A DNA stretch of 64,000 nucleotides. It comes from Terriglobales bacterium. Its GTDB lineage: Bacteria; Acidobacteriota; Terriglobia; Terriglobales; Acidobacteriaceae. The stretch is from assembly GCA_035567895.1 (NCBI GenBank), contig DATMPC010000013.1, positions 62,001 to 126,000 on the forward strand, in the 5' to 3' direction. Each line of letters opens with the position of its first letter. The first letter of the stretch is position 1. The translations under genes and the position numbers were made by a program. Below are positions 26,424 through 35,256 of the stretch, piece by piece. Under the pieces are notes generated by a model. That model searched no databases. It was not told where the DNA came from and saw nothing but the letters and a program-made list of their open reading frames with translations.

Positions 26424-28112
26424 ATGAGTGCTCCAGTCTCCAGTCCGCCGACGATCGCCAAGGCTGCAATGCCAAGTTGGGCACGCGACCTGATCAATCT
26501 GTATGAGAGCAACGCTTCCAATCAGTTCATCCTCTTCGGCAACGTCAACGATCAGCAACTGATTCCGACCGAGACCAGCTACCGGATTGGGTCGCTGAAC
26601 GAATTTCTGGTTCGCGTGCTTCTGGCGCGCTTCGACGTCGTGCTCAGCTACGACGTGGGCAATGGCATTCGTGTGGAGAAGGGTGGCGAGGTTTTTAGTA
26701 GCTGGCCCGAGATCAAGCAGAGCCCGACCCAGTCCCTGCCGTCTGCGCCTCGACCGGCGATCGAGAAACTTACCCACTATCTGCGCTATGTTTCCAACCT
26801 CGCCCGCCTGAATCGCGGGTCAACACAGGTTGCCGTCATTGTTCGCAGTGCCGATTTGGTTACGCCCATGCTTGGAGGCGGCAACGATCCTGATGTGAAT
26901 GCAATGGCCGTGTTGCTGCGCGATTGGGCCTCAGACTCGCTCCTCACCACGCACTCGCTCGCTTCATTCCTGATTGCGGAAAATCTGAACGACCTGCATC
27001 CGTTGGTTGCAGGCAATCCACGGGCGACGCAACTCAAGATTGCGCTGCCTTCAGCCGAGGATCTGCAAACCGCACTGAGCCTCTGGCAATCGGCCTATCC
27101 TCGCTCTCTCAAGGAATACTCAGGAAAATACGAAGCTCTCGCGGCGCAGCTCTCTGGCACAACGTTAGGCGCGATTGAAAGCAGCCTGAAGCGAAGCGAG
27201 CACGTCTCCGAGCCTCTCAATGCTGCCGGTCTCGTGCGTTTGAAGAAACAGCTCGTCGAGAAAGATTGCAATGGATTGATCGAATTTCTCGAATCAGCGC
27301 GGACCCTCGAAGACGTTAGCGGCCTCGAGAAAGTAAAGACGTGGCTCCGGCAGGACATCCAGCTTTGGCAGAACAATGACGTCGCTGCGCTCCCAAAGGG
27401 ATATCTCATCTGTGGTCCGGTCGGCACAGGTAAGACATATCTAGTCGAGTGCCTCGCGGGCGAAGCCGGTGTTCCCGTTGTGAAACTGAAGAATTTTCGC
27501 GACAAGTGGGTGGGAAGCACCGAAGGCAATCTGGAAAAGATCTTCCGCCTGCTGCAGGCGCTCGGCCGCTGCTATGTGTTTATCGACGAGGCCGATCAGG
27601 CACTCGGCCGCCGTGATGCCGGCCAGAACGACTCCGGACTCTCAGGCCGGATTTATTCGATGATCGCGGAGGAGATGGGCAGCTCCAGCAATCGTGGCAA
27701 GATCGTTTGGGTATTGGCTTCGAGCCGTCCTGACCTCATCGAAGTGGACCTGAAGCGGCCTGGCCGTGTCGATACCAAGATTCCTCTCTTCCCGACAACT
27801 ACGCCGCGGGAGTCTCTCGATCTGTTGCGCGCTCTGTTGAAGCGCCGGAACCTTCAGCTTCCCGATGAGGAGGCTCAGCAGCTCGAGGCCTCCATGCCGA
27901 CTCTGCTCACTCCGGGAGCAGCTGAGGCTCTCTCTGTAAAGATCTACAGGGTGGCCCGGACTGGAGGATGTTCGGTAGTCGAAGCGGTGCGCGAATCACT
28001 CACCGACTATCAGAATCCGGTTCCACTCGACGTGCTGGAAACGCAAATTCGCCTGGCTGCACGCGAGGCCTCGGATCTGGATTTCGTGCCGGAATGCTTC
28101 AGAATCAAGTAG
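26424..28112 (+). CDS. AAA+ ATPase with inactive-looking N-terminal domain
   Basis: A 562-residue soluble protein. The C-terminal half is an AAA+ module: Walker A GPVGTGKT (331-338), pore-loop-like KWVGSTEGNLEKIF (361-374), Walker B YVFIDEAD (384-391), sensor LASSRPDLIE and arginine-finger region RPGR (445-448). The first 290 residues (QFILFGNVNDQ, QVAVIVRSADLV, SFLIAENLNDL) look like a degenerate P-loop fold without a Walker A, as in some Ycf46-like ATPases. It probably works as a hexameric remodeller. It lies 880 bases beyond the PspA and coiled-coil genes on the same strand; the link to them is positional and by analogy with other PspA-AAA+ neighbourhoods. Confidence 0.85.
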   Translation: MSAPVSSPPTIAKAAMPSWARDLINLYESNASNQFILFGNVNDQQLIPTETSYRIGSLNEFLVRVLLARFDVVLSYDVGNGIRVEKGGEVFSSWPEIKQSPTQSLPSAPRPAIEKLTHYLRYVSNLARLNRGSTQVAVIVRSADLVTPMLGGGNDPDVNAMAVLLRDWASDSLLTTHSLASFLIAENLNDLHPLVAGNPRATQLKIALPSAEDLQTALSLWQSAYPRSLKEYSGKYEALAAQLSGTTLGAIESSLKRSEHVSEPLNAAGLVRLKKQLVEKDCNGLIEFLESARTLEDVSGLEKVKTWLRQDIQLWQNNDVAALPKGYLICGPVGTGKTYLVECLAGEAGVPVVKLKNFRDKWVGSTEGNLEKIFRLLQALGRCYVFIDEADQALGRRDAGQNDSGLSGRIYSMIAEEMGSSSNRGKIVWVLASSRPDLIEVDLKRPGRVDTKIPLFPTTTPRESLDLLRALLKRRNLQLPDEEAQQLEASMPTLLTPGAAEALSVKIYRVARTGGCSVVEAVRESLTDYQNPVPLDVLETQIRLAAREASDLDFVPECFRIK

Positions 28113-28209
28113 GTCTGCCGCAAACCGCACGGATTCAGCGGCTCCGCTGCCGTCTTGCCTCTGCCTGCATTCCCTCGTATCATCTTCAGTCCGCCCTTCC
28201 ACCTCAGTC

Positions 28210-28788
28210 ATGAATACCCAAAGCACAAAGGCACAGATCGTCCTGCGCGAAAAAGCGCGCCTGATGTCGGCGTCGGAGATTGAGCGCACACTCGTTCGCC
28301 TGGCGCATGAAATCGTCGAGAAAAACAACGGAGTCGAGCGCCTCGGATTTGTCGGCATCAAGCGTCGTGGAGTTCCGCTGGCAAAGCGATTAGCCGGACT
28401 GGTAAGTAAGATTGAGAAGACGCCCATCGATGTAGGTACGCTCGACATCAATCTTTATCGTGACGATCTCACGACCACCGGCCCTAAGCCGGTGGTGAAC
28501 AAGATGGAGATCGGCTTCGACGTCACCGACAAAAACATCATCCTCGTTGACGACGTTCTTTACACCGGCCGGACCATTCGCGCCGCGCTCGACGCACTCT
28601 TCGATCATGGACGTCCCAGCCGGGTGCAATTGCTGGTGCTGATCGATCGCGGACATCGCGAGCTTCCCATTGAGGCCGCCTTCATCGGACGCACGGTGCA
28701 AACGACGCAAAACGAAATTATCGAAGTAAAGCTGCAAGAGATCGATCCCAGCGAGCAGGTTCTTCTGGTGGAAAAGGTATCGGCATGA
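28210..28788 (+). CDS. pyrR: PyrR: pyr operon regulator/uracil phosphoribosyltransferase
   Basis: A 192-residue protein of the PyrR family. The PRPP-binding loop VDDVLYTGRTIRAAL is near residues 118-132, preceded by GIKRRGVPLAKRL and TLDINLYRDDL, all typical of PyrR. It binds pyr mRNA to control attenuation in many bacteria and has uracil phosphoribosyltransferase activity; I could not find an obvious anti-terminator/terminator pair in the 98-base leader. It overlaps pyrB by ATGA and starts the operon pyrR-pyrB-pyrC. Confidence 0.93.
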   Translation: MNTQSTKAQIVLREKARLMSASEIERTLVRLAHEIVEKNNGVERLGFVGIKRRGVPLAKRLAGLVSKIEKTPIDVGTLDINLYRDDLTTTGPKPVVNKMEIGFDVTDKNIILVDDVLYTGRTIRAALDALFDHGRPSRVQLLVLIDRGHRELPIEAAFIGRTVQTTQNEIIEVKLQEIDPSEQVLLVEKVSA

Positions 28789-29777
28789 GCTCAGGGGCGA
28801 ACCCCCGCAGCCGCCCAGAGACGTTCCGCCGCAGTATCCGTTCTGCTTCGCTCCGCAAGGAGCGGTTTTCCCATTCGTCGCGTTCACTGCTGGATATCGA
28901 GTCGCTCAGCGACAGCGATATTCATTCTCTGCTGAAAGAAGCCGGACGCTTTCGGGAAAGTCCGAGAAAGTCTCCGCTTGTGCGCCGCCACGTTGCGCTT
29001 CTTTTTTATGAAGCGAGCACGCGGACGCGCTGTTCGTTCGAACTGGCAGCGAAGTCGCTGGGTGCGACGACCACGCTGGTAAGTTCAATGGCATCGAGCA
29101 TCGAAAAGGGCGAATCGTTGGTCGATACCGGGGCCACGCTGGCTGCGATGGGCGCCGAGTGCATTGTGATCCGCCATCCTTCTTCCGGAGCACCTCACGT
29201 TCTCGCCCGGCACTTGACCGTGCCGATCGTGAACGCCGGCGACGGAATGCACGAGCATCCCTCACAGGCGCTGCTCGACTGCTTCACCATCCTGCAGCAT
29301 CGTCGTTCGCTCGAAGGTTTGCGGCTGTTGCTGGTTGGAGACATCTTTCACAGCCGCGTCGCCCGCTCCAACGCCCTGCTGCTGACTCGACTCGGAGCAC
29401 AGGTCACATTCTGCGGACCTCCCGCGCTGCTGCCCGACGTTGCCGAAACCATCGCGCCGAGCGTACGCATCATGCGAGACTTCAACGCCGCTTTGCCGAC
29501 TGCCGACGTCATCATGATGCTGCGAGTGCAAAAAGAGCGCTTGTCTGGCCTTCAACTTTCGGTTGACGACTATATCCGCGATTATCAGTTGACTTCCGAG
29601 CGCATGGCGCTTGCGCCTGCCGATGCATTGGTGATGCATCCCGGACCAATGGTGCGCGGTATGGAGCTCACCAGCGAAGTCGCCGATAGTGCGCGATCGC
29701 TCGTGCTGGAGCAGGTGCGCAATGGTGTTGCGGTGCGCAGAGCTATCCTGCTGCGCGCACTCGGAGGGCGTGCTTGA
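28785..29777 (+). CDS. pyrB: Aspartate carbamoyltransferase catalytic subunit
   Basis: A 330-residue enzyme that makes N-carbamoyl-L-aspartate from carbamoyl phosphate and aspartate. The carbamoyl-phosphate loop STRTR is at 78-82 (FYEASTRTRCSFELA), the mobile loop Lys is in SSIEKGESLVDT (108), then EHPSQALLDCFTI and LLVGDIFHSRVARSN. At the C-terminus HPGPMVRGMEL replaces the common HPGPxNRG. The first 30 residues are an Arg/Ser-rich extension before the family start (LLDIESLSD). Its ATG overlaps the pyrR stop, so translation is coupled. No pyrI-like regulatory subunit is present. Confidence 0.94.
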   Translation: MSSGANPRSRPETFRRSIRSASLRKERFSHSSRSLLDIESLSDSDIHSLLKEAGRFRESPRKSPLVRRHVALLFYEASTRTRCSFELAAKSLGATTTLVSSMASSIEKGESLVDTGATLAAMGAECIVIRHPSSGAPHVLARHLTVPIVNAGDGMHEHPSQALLDCFTILQHRRSLEGLRLLLVGDIFHSRVARSNALLLTRLGAQVTFCGPPALLPDVAETIAPSVRIMRDFNAALPTADVIMMLRVQKERLSGLQLSVDDYIRDYQLTSERMALAPADALVMHPGPMVRGMELTSEVADSARSLVLEQVRNGVAVRRAILLRALGGRA

Positions 29778-31069
29778 CTCGCACATCCGGCCCGATGGGC
29801 ACGCGGCCTTTACTAATCAGCGGCGGCACTCTAATCACAGAGACCGGCGAGATGCAGAAAGCCGACCTGTTGATTGACGATGGACGCATTACGTCAATTG
29901 ATCAGGCAGGAAAGATCCCCGAGCGTGGCCAAACCGTGCTCGAAGCGCGGCGCTTACTTGTTTCGCCGGGATTCATCGACCTCCACGTGCATCTGCGCGA
30001 GCCCGGGCAAAGCCACAAAGAGACCATCGCTACGGGCACAGCCGCTGCTGCCGCGGGTGGCTTCACCGCGGTATGCACGATGCCCAACACGACGCCCGTG
30101 AACGATTCGCCCGAGATCACGCGATGGATGCAAAAACCCGAGCGTGGAGCGGTGGTCAAGGTTCATCCCATCGCCGCGGCAACCATGGGCAGCAATGGCG
30201 AGCGGCTGACCAACTTCAAGGCATTAGTGGAGGCTGGCGCGGTTGCGGTGACGGACGATGGGCGTCCCATTTTGGGTAACGCCATCATGCGCGAGGCATT
30301 GCAAGCGGCCCACGAGCTCGGCATTCCGGTGATCCAGCACGCCGAAGACACGCGCATGACTCAGGGATGCTCCATGCATGACGGCCCTACATCGTTCAGG
30401 CTCGGTTTGCGTGGAGTAAAGCCAGAAGCAGAAGCCTCAATCGTCGCCCGCGACATTGAACTCGCATCAGAAACCAAGGCACACCTGCACGTTGCCCACC
30501 TCTCGACGGCGGCAGCACTTGAGCAGGTGCGTAAGGCACGAAAGCGTGGAGTACACGTCACCTGCGAAGTCACGCCACATCATCTGCTGCTCACGGACGA
30601 AGAAGTCGGCGACTATGACACCAACTGCAAGATGAATCCGCCGCTGCGCGACGAATCCGACCGCCAGGCGATGTGGGAGGGACTGCACGACGGCAGCATC
30701 GATTGCATCGCCACCGACCACGCTCCCCATGCCGCCCATGAAAAAGACCAGGAGTTCGATCGCGCGCCATTTGGTATTACCGGTCTCGAAACCGCATTGC
30801 CCATTGCCCTGATGGTCGCGGGTGGGGATCCGCAACTCGCGGTGCGCTGGCTGTCCTCGAATCCCGCCAGTGTCATGGGCTGGAAAGAAGCAGGCGTACT
30901 CCGTGTTGGTGCTCCCGCAAACATAGTTGTCTTCGATCCAGCAGAGGAATGGACATTCACAGCGAAGGAATCCAAATCCAAATCGAAGAACTCGCCTTTT
31001 ATTGGAAAGCGCCTGCGGGGCCGTGTGCAATACACGATTGTGGATGGGCGCGTGGTGTGGTCGCTGTAA
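29774..31069 (+). CDS. pyrC: Dihydroorotase
   Basis: A 431-residue amidohydrolase (type I dihydroorotase) that closes carbamoyl-aspartate to dihydroorotate. The zinc motif HVHLREPGQ is near residues 73-81, with further ligands and substrate residues in VIQHAEDTRMT, LHVAHLSTAAAL and CIATDHAPHAAHEK. The start is the TTG at 29774, which overlaps the pyrB stop (TTGA) and has GGAGG seven bases upstream; an ATG at 29795 is possible but lacks such spacing. The C-terminus (RGRVQYTIVDGRVVW) is the family's beta-sandwich end. Third and last gene of the operon. Confidence 0.94.
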   Translation: MTRTSGPMGTRPLLISGGTLITETGEMQKADLLIDDGRITSIDQAGKIPERGQTVLEARRLLVSPGFIDLHVHLREPGQSHKETIATGTAAAAAGGFTAVCTMPNTTPVNDSPEITRWMQKPERGAVVKVHPIAAATMGSNGERLTNFKALVEAGAVAVTDDGRPILGNAIMREALQAAHELGIPVIQHAEDTRMTQGCSMHDGPTSFRLGLRGVKPEAEASIVARDIELASETKAHLHVAHLSTAAALEQVRKARKRGVHVTCEVTPHHLLLTDEEVGDYDTNCKMNPPLRDESDRQAMWEGLHDGSIDCIATDHAPHAAHEKDQEFDRAPFGITGLETALPIALMVAGGDPQLAVRWLSSNPASVMGWKEAGVLRVGAPANIVVFDPAEEWTFTAKESKSKSKNSPFIGKRLRGRVQYTIVDGRVVWSL

Positions 31070-31196
31070 TTGCTTGCTTTCCGAGCAGCGATGTCAGTAA
31101 GTCAGCAGCTCTAAACCTGCTCACCAACCCATTTGGAGAATCACGCGAGAACCAGACAATCGTGCCACTTCTCGCGGCACGAAGTTAAGTCGGTCG

Positions 31197-31739
31197 TTAC
31201 GCAGCCAAGCAAGAGCCTGCCCAGCCCTCGTGCTCTAAAAGCCAGCGTTTGCGCTCGATGCCGCCACCGTAGCCGGTAAGCGAACCGTTCGTACCAATCA
31301 CCCGATGACAAGGCACAACCACACCAATCGGATTTGAGCCATTAGCCAGGCCAACCGCTCTTACTGCAGCCGGACGTCCAATTTGCTCGGCTAGTTTTGC
31401 GTAAGAGATTGTTGTGCCGCACATGATCTTTCGCAGCGCACGCCAGACTTCTCGCTGGAACGGAGTACCCGCTGTTTGCACCGGAATGACATCGATCGAC
31501 TGAAGCTCTCCTGCAAAGTAACGTCTAATCGTGTCGCTCAAGCCGTTCGGATTGCGAATTGGTTCGAGTCTGAATCCGTTTTCACCGTAGTGGATCTGAA
31601 GGAGGCGATGCATTCGGTCTTCATACTCCCGCCAGTCAGTGGCACGCAGATTCCCATTATGGTCGGCCACAATCAACATCTCGCCGATTGGCGTATCGAT
31701 TCGATCGATCAATAAGTGGAGAACTTGATTCTTGTTCAT
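31197..31739 (-). CDS. ogt: Methylated-DNA--protein-cysteine methyltransferase
   Basis: A 180-residue O6-alkylguanine-DNA repair protein. The acceptor Cys is in IGVVVPCHRVIGTNGSLTGYGGG, preceded by the helix-turn-helix and arginine finger SYAKLAEQIGRPAAVRAVGLANGSNP. The N-terminal ribonuclease-like half (TPIGEMLIVADHNGNL) is present, and there is no Ada metal domain, so it is of Ogt type. It transfers the alkyl group irreversibly to itself. It is convergent with pyrC and followed upstream by a family B repeat. Confidence 0.93.
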   Translation of the reverse strand: MNKNQVLHLLIDRIDTPIGEMLIVADHNGNLRATDWREYEDRMHRLLQIHYGENGFRLEPIRNPNGLSDTIRRYFAGELQSIDVIPVQTAGTPFQREVWRALRKIMCGTTISYAKLAEQIGRPAAVRAVGLANGSNPIGVVVPCHRVIGTNGSLTGYGGGIERKRWLLEHEGWAGSCLAA

Positions 31740-31764
31740 TCCTGCATCAGTAAAAACTCAACTT

Positions 31765-31981
31765 TGTGGCACAGCTATCCTCGGCTGTGGCTCTGCTCAA
31801 AGCCGACACAAGCTTTGATGAAAGTCTCTCCACCAGTTTCTATTCATTTCGTGGTCAAGCAGGTCATTGTTCTCGGCGCATAAACTCAATTTGTTGAGTC
31901 AAGCAGGCTCGTACGCGTCGCAAGCTGTTCCGCAGAGCATTCACCTTGGCGGAGCCACAGCCGAGGGCGGCTGTGCCACAA
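31765..31981. repeat. Repeat family B, copy B1
   Basis: Left arm TGTGGCACAGCTATCCTCGG with CTGTGGCTCTGC; right arm GGCGGAGCCACAGCCGAGG with GCGGCTGTGCCACA. The arms are almost exact inverted copies about 150 bases apart. It sits just beyond the stop of the gene at 32014, with the same arms as the copy at 60243-60513. Confidence 0.88.
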
Positions 31982-32013
31982 CATAGTAAAAATCGCTCGG
32001 CGTTGTACTTACA

Positions 32014-32997
32014 CTAAGCAATGTCCCACAGTCTCCGCGCCTCTTCCGCGATCACGTCAGGGCGTTCTTCCGGCCAGAACAGCTTGCTTCCGTCAAGACG
32101 CCGCACTCCGCGGGAGTTGCCGAAGGTTCGGTCGAGATAGTTGGAGCTCGCCTGCGAGAAGATCGTATCGCTCGTACCCCAGACAATCCGCGTTGGGACT
32201 TTGCAAACCTTGAGTGCGGCCTCGATCCCTGCCAGTGGATTCTGCTCGAGTGCAATGGCATATGCGTGCACGAGGGCCTTCCGCCGAGGTGTGTTCACGA
32301 GCGGAGTGAAATAAGTCTCGATCGCTTCATCGGTCGGATGTGTTGGATCCCCGTAACACATCCCGCCAATGCCATCCTTCGAACGTGCACGCTCCTTGTC
32401 AGCGCGCCAAGGTGCCAGCCATTCGTCCACGAACTTGCCTTCTCTTGAGAGCGCGATTACGGGGAGCATTGCGGCCGGAGGACTGTCGGGTTCAGTATCG
32501 CAATTGGTGAGCAACAAGGTGCGAACGCGCCGCGGGTGCTGAGTGACGAGTAACTGTGCGACCGCACCGCCGCTGTCGTTGGCGATGAGATCAACGCTTG
32601 GAATCGATAGCCTGTCCAGCAATGCCACAAGCATCGCGACTTGCGCCTTGGGCCCGACGCTCTGTCCTTCGGCAACCTCGGTGTAGCCCATCGCCAGGAA
32701 ATCGGGAGCAATGCAGCGGCGATACGGCGACAGGAGGTCGAGCGAACCTCGCCATTGAAAACCATTGAGCGGAAAGCCGTGCAGGAACAGAGCTACATCC
32801 CCGGTGCCACGCTCTACGTATGCGATCTTGCCGAAGCTGGTTCGTACAAAGCGTCGGGTAGCATGGAATGCTGCGGCATCCATTGCAACGCGAACGGTTG
32901 CTGGCGTTGTAACGCTAAACATGCGAGCAGTGCATCCTGCGAATGCGGCCCCAGCGAGTGCACTGCCCGCAGTTTCAATGAAGCGTCTACGATCCAT
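32014..32997 (-). CDS. Exported alpha/beta hydrolase, Tat-type signal
   Basis: A 327-residue hydrolase. The ATG at 32997 (MDRRRFIETAGSALAGAAFAGC) gives a twin-arginine signal with a possible lipid Cys; AAGGAA lies close upstream, eight bases after the previous gene's stop. The core has FLHGFPLNGFQW, IAPDFLAMGYTEV and the nucleophile elbow LIANDSGGAVAQLL, where the elbow aligns with Asp-nucleophile dehalogenase/epoxide-hydrolase-like enzymes rather than a GxSxG serine enzyme. RIVWGTSDTIF gives the later acid region. There is no clear terminal HxxxxE. It is a paralogue of the next gene upstream (33006-33911); the substrate is unknown. Confidence 0.8.
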   Translation of the reverse strand: MDRRRFIETAGSALAGAAFAGCTARMFSVTTPATVRVAMDAAAFHATRRFVRTSFGKIAYVERGTGDVALFLHGFPLNGFQWRGSLDLLSPYRRCIAPDFLAMGYTEVAEGQSVGPKAQVAMLVALLDRLSIPSVDLIANDSGGAVAQLLVTQHPRRVRTLLLTNCDTEPDSPPAAMLPVIALSREGKFVDEWLAPWRADKERARSKDGIGGMCYGDPTHPTDEAIETYFTPLVNTPRRKALVHAYAIALEQNPLAGIEAALKVCKVPTRIVWGTSDTIFSQASSNYLDRTFGNSRGVRRLDGSKLFWPEERPDVIAEEARRLWDIA

Positions 32998-33005
32998 GCC
33001 GTTCC

Positions 33006-33911
33006 TTAATGGGATTCTGCCGCTGCCAGAAGCGCAAACGCCTCCTGCTCTGCCGCCTGCCAGTGGGCACGCAGTTCGTTGTTGAAATCTTCCCAACGCT
33101 CCTCGGGAAAGAAGATTCTCGCGCCCTTGAACTCGACACGGCGTCTGGTTCCAGGAATGGTATCGGCCAACCAGCGTGACCACTTTACGTCGAAGTACGC
33201 ATCATCCGTACCCCAGACGATGAGCGTGGGCGCCTTGAGCGTCTTCAGGCGCGCTTCGATAGCGAGCGTGTGCCTGTTATCGAAGGCTGCGAGAAAGCGC
33301 TCCAGGTCGCGCGTGCGTTGCTCGGTCCTGACCAGCGGGCGCAAGTATGTTTCGATACTTTCGTCGCTGACGAGTTCAGGATGTTCGTACGCTGGCCCCA
33401 GAGCTTGCGGAGAGCGATAAATGCTCTTGTCCGACAACATCGCGTCGAGCGTACCCCTCAGGCCGCCTTCTGCCGCCATCGCCAGGAACGGTTTAAAGGC
33501 TTCTGGCGGCCAATTGTCGTGTGCATCGCAGTTGGTGAGAGTGAGGCTGCGGATCCGCTCTGAATATAAAGCGGAGAATATCTGCGCAATACCCCCACCG
33601 CTGTCGTTGCCGACCAGATCGACTTGCTCGATGTTCAAGGCATCGAGAACTCCCTTGAGCATCTGCGCATTCGCCGTTACGGATACTTCTTGGTCCGGGC
33701 GGATCTCAGTATCACCATGCGCAAGCAGGTCTACAGCGATGCAGCGCCGAATGTCGGACAAATGCTCCACCTGATGACGCCACAGGTGACTATTCAGAAG
33801 AACGCCGTGCACAAACAGCGCAGTTGGTCCTGTGCCCTGCTCCATGTAGCTGATATGACCCGACGCAGTCTTGACACTGCGCCGGATCGGCGTTGGTTTG
33901 CCTCTCTCCAT
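33006..33911 (-). CDS. Alpha/beta hydrolase (dehalogenase-like)
   Basis: A 301-residue cytoplasmic alpha/beta hydrolase, the tandem paralogue of the exported one at 32014-32997. Landmarks: ALFVHGVLLNSHLW (oxyanion strand), CIAVDLLAHGDTEI, elbow LVGNDSGGGIAQIFS and LIVWGTDDAYFDVKWSRWLADTIPG. As in its paralogue, the elbow reads NDSGG, suggesting Asp as the nucleophile. It has GGAAGGG upstream and starts three bases after the 49-residue Cys-rich gene, so the three genes form an operon. The pair looks like an old duplication in which one copy gained an export signal. Confidence 0.82.
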   Translation of the reverse strand: MERGKPTPIRRSVKTASGHISYMEQGTGPTALFVHGVLLNSHLWRHQVEHLSDIRRCIAVDLLAHGDTEIRPDQEVSVTANAQMLKGVLDALNIEQVDLVGNDSGGGIAQIFSALYSERIRSLTLTNCDAHDNWPPEAFKPFLAMAAEGGLRGTLDAMLSDKSIYRSPQALGPAYEHPELVSDESIETYLRPLVRTEQRTRDLERFLAAFDNRHTLAIEARLKTLKAPTLIVWGTDDAYFDVKWSRWLADTIPGTRRRVEFKGARIFFPEERWEDFNNELRAHWQAAEQEAFALLAAAESH

Positions 33912-33914
33912 GTC

Positions 33915-34064
33915 TCAGCCCTTCCTCGAGGCCGAAGCGTGTGCTTCCCTCAGCTTCTGTGCGCACTCGTCACAGCACACCTCAACCGTCTTGCCACCGA
34001 TCTTGACCTCGATAGCATTCCCATCCAGCTTGTAGTCGCAAGCTGCACAAGTCTTCGCAGACAT
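33915..34064 (-). CDS. Small four-Cys protein (49 aa), zinc-ribbon-like
   Basis: An open frame of 49 codons beginning MSAKTCAACDYKLDGNAIEV and continuing KIGGKTVEVCCDECAQKL. The CxxC ... CCxxC arrangement, with about 20 residues between pairs, suggests a small treble-clef or zinc-ribbon, similar in spacing to TRASH/YHS-like metal-binding domains. GAGAG precedes the ATG. It is three bases from the alpha/beta hydrolase gene and leads that operon. It might bind zinc or heavy metals or act as a protein-binding adaptor; the function is unknown. Confidence 0.7.
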   Translation of the reverse strand: MSAKTCAACDYKLDGNAIEVKIGGKTVEVCCDECAQKLREAHASASRKG

Positions 34065-34319
34065 AACGCTCTCCTTAAACACCCGAAGTATCGGGGTGAG
34101 GCCCAGTAGGCCATTTCGGCAGAGGGCGTCGCTATCAGAATCTTTAGCGACTTGATTGGAGCACTGACGGGTTCAAAATTGAGCAATCTTGGCGGGTAGC
34201 GCCTGGTTTCCACATCCAGGCAGGTAGCGTGGGAGCGGCCATTTTGACGCGCCGAAAGCAGCAATCCGAGGTAAGATTTCCCTCCGTACCTCTTAGGACT
34301 CCGCATTCTGGACGGGCCC
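34065..34319. other. Divergent spacer before the receiver-GAF gene
   Basis: 255 bases holding promoters for the leftward hydrolase operon and the rightward receiver-GAF gene. A small hairpin, ACCCGAAGTATCGGGGT, is at 34080-34097. TTTTGACGC occurs near 34243, with TAAGAT 22 bases later, which is too far for a standard promoter. Confidence 0.35.
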
Positions 34320-35201
34320 ATGGCCACAAAAATTGCGCTGATCGACTTCGATGAAGAGCTGCTGGAATCCAGCCGGGCTGAATTGGAGCGCAGGGGCTAC
34401 AAAGTCCGGACGGCGACAGACGGTGTGACGGGACTGCAACTGATTGAGCAGATGCAGCCTGAGATCGTGGTCCTCGAGCTGGTTCTGCCTAAACTGCACG
34501 GCTTGCAGCTCTGCGCTCGTCTGCGGAAGCATCCCGAATTGCAAGCCAAAGTGATTGTGGCGGCTTCACCGACGTTTGCCATCGACATCCGTAAGGCCAG
34601 AGAGATGGGTGCCGCATCGTTCCTCAATAAGCCTTACACCACCGAGGATCTGGCACGCGCAGTGAAATCAGTGGAGTCGGTTCCAATTCCTCACAACGAA
34701 GTTCAGCGAGTCGCGGCACTCAAGTCTTACGACATCCTCGACAGTCTCCCGGAAAAGTCGTTCGACGATCTGGCGCAGCTTGCGGCGATCATCTGCGAAA
34801 CGCCCGGCGCAATGATTACGTTTGTCGATTCTGACCGGCTCTGGTTCAAGTCGATGGTTGGATTCGTCGCCAATGAGGTACCGCGCGAACTCTCGTTCTG
34901 CGCGCACGCCATCATGGATCACGAGGTAATGGTGGTGGAAGATGCGACTAAGGATGAACGCTTCGCCGGGAATCCGCTCGTCTCGGCTGGTCCCCGTGTC
35001 CGCTTTTACGCGGGTTCGCCGCTAAACACACCTGATGGAGAAGCGTTAGGAAGCGTCTGCGTGATTGCGCAGGAACCGCGCTCGATTACCCCGCAGCAAA
35101 AACAGGCGCTGCGACTACTCGCAAACCAAGTCCAGCTTTTGCTCGAATGGCGACGCTCAGCGAACAAGCGTGTATCGACAACTACTGCTGCCACTGCGTA
35201 G
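34320..35201 (+). CDS. Receiver-GAF protein with Glu at the phospho-acceptor site
   Basis: A 293-residue cytoplasmic protein. Residues 1-118 are a receiver fold: acidic pair in LIDFDEEL, then VVLELVLPKLHGLQL, where the normal phosphorylated Asp is replaced by Glu, the Thr/Ser position in VAASPT, and the conserved Lys of FLNKPYT. Residues 125-280 are a GAF domain opening AALKSYDILDSLPEKSFDDLAQLAA, with LWFKSMVG, CAHAIM and FYAGSPL as in GAF sensors of this type. No output enzyme or DNA-binding domain is present. Glu in place of Asp often mimics a phosphorylated, constitutively active state (known for engineered and some natural receivers; inference here). Confidence 0.88.
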   Translation: MATKIALIDFDEELLESSRAELERRGYKVRTATDGVTGLQLIEQMQPEIVVLELVLPKLHGLQLCARLRKHPELQAKVIVAASPTFAIDIRKAREMGAASFLNKPYTTEDLARAVKSVESVPIPHNEVQRVAALKSYDILDSLPEKSFDDLAQLAAIICETPGAMITFVDSDRLWFKSMVGFVANEVPRELSFCAHAIMDHEVMVVEDATKDERFAGNPLVSAGPRVRFYAGSPLNTPDGEALGSVCVIAQEPRSITPQQKQALRLLANQVQLLLEWRRSANKRVSTTTAATA

Positions 35202-35256
35202 AGCATCGAGCTACTTTGTTGTTTGACTCGATTATCGTCCCTGAGTCACCACCCTC

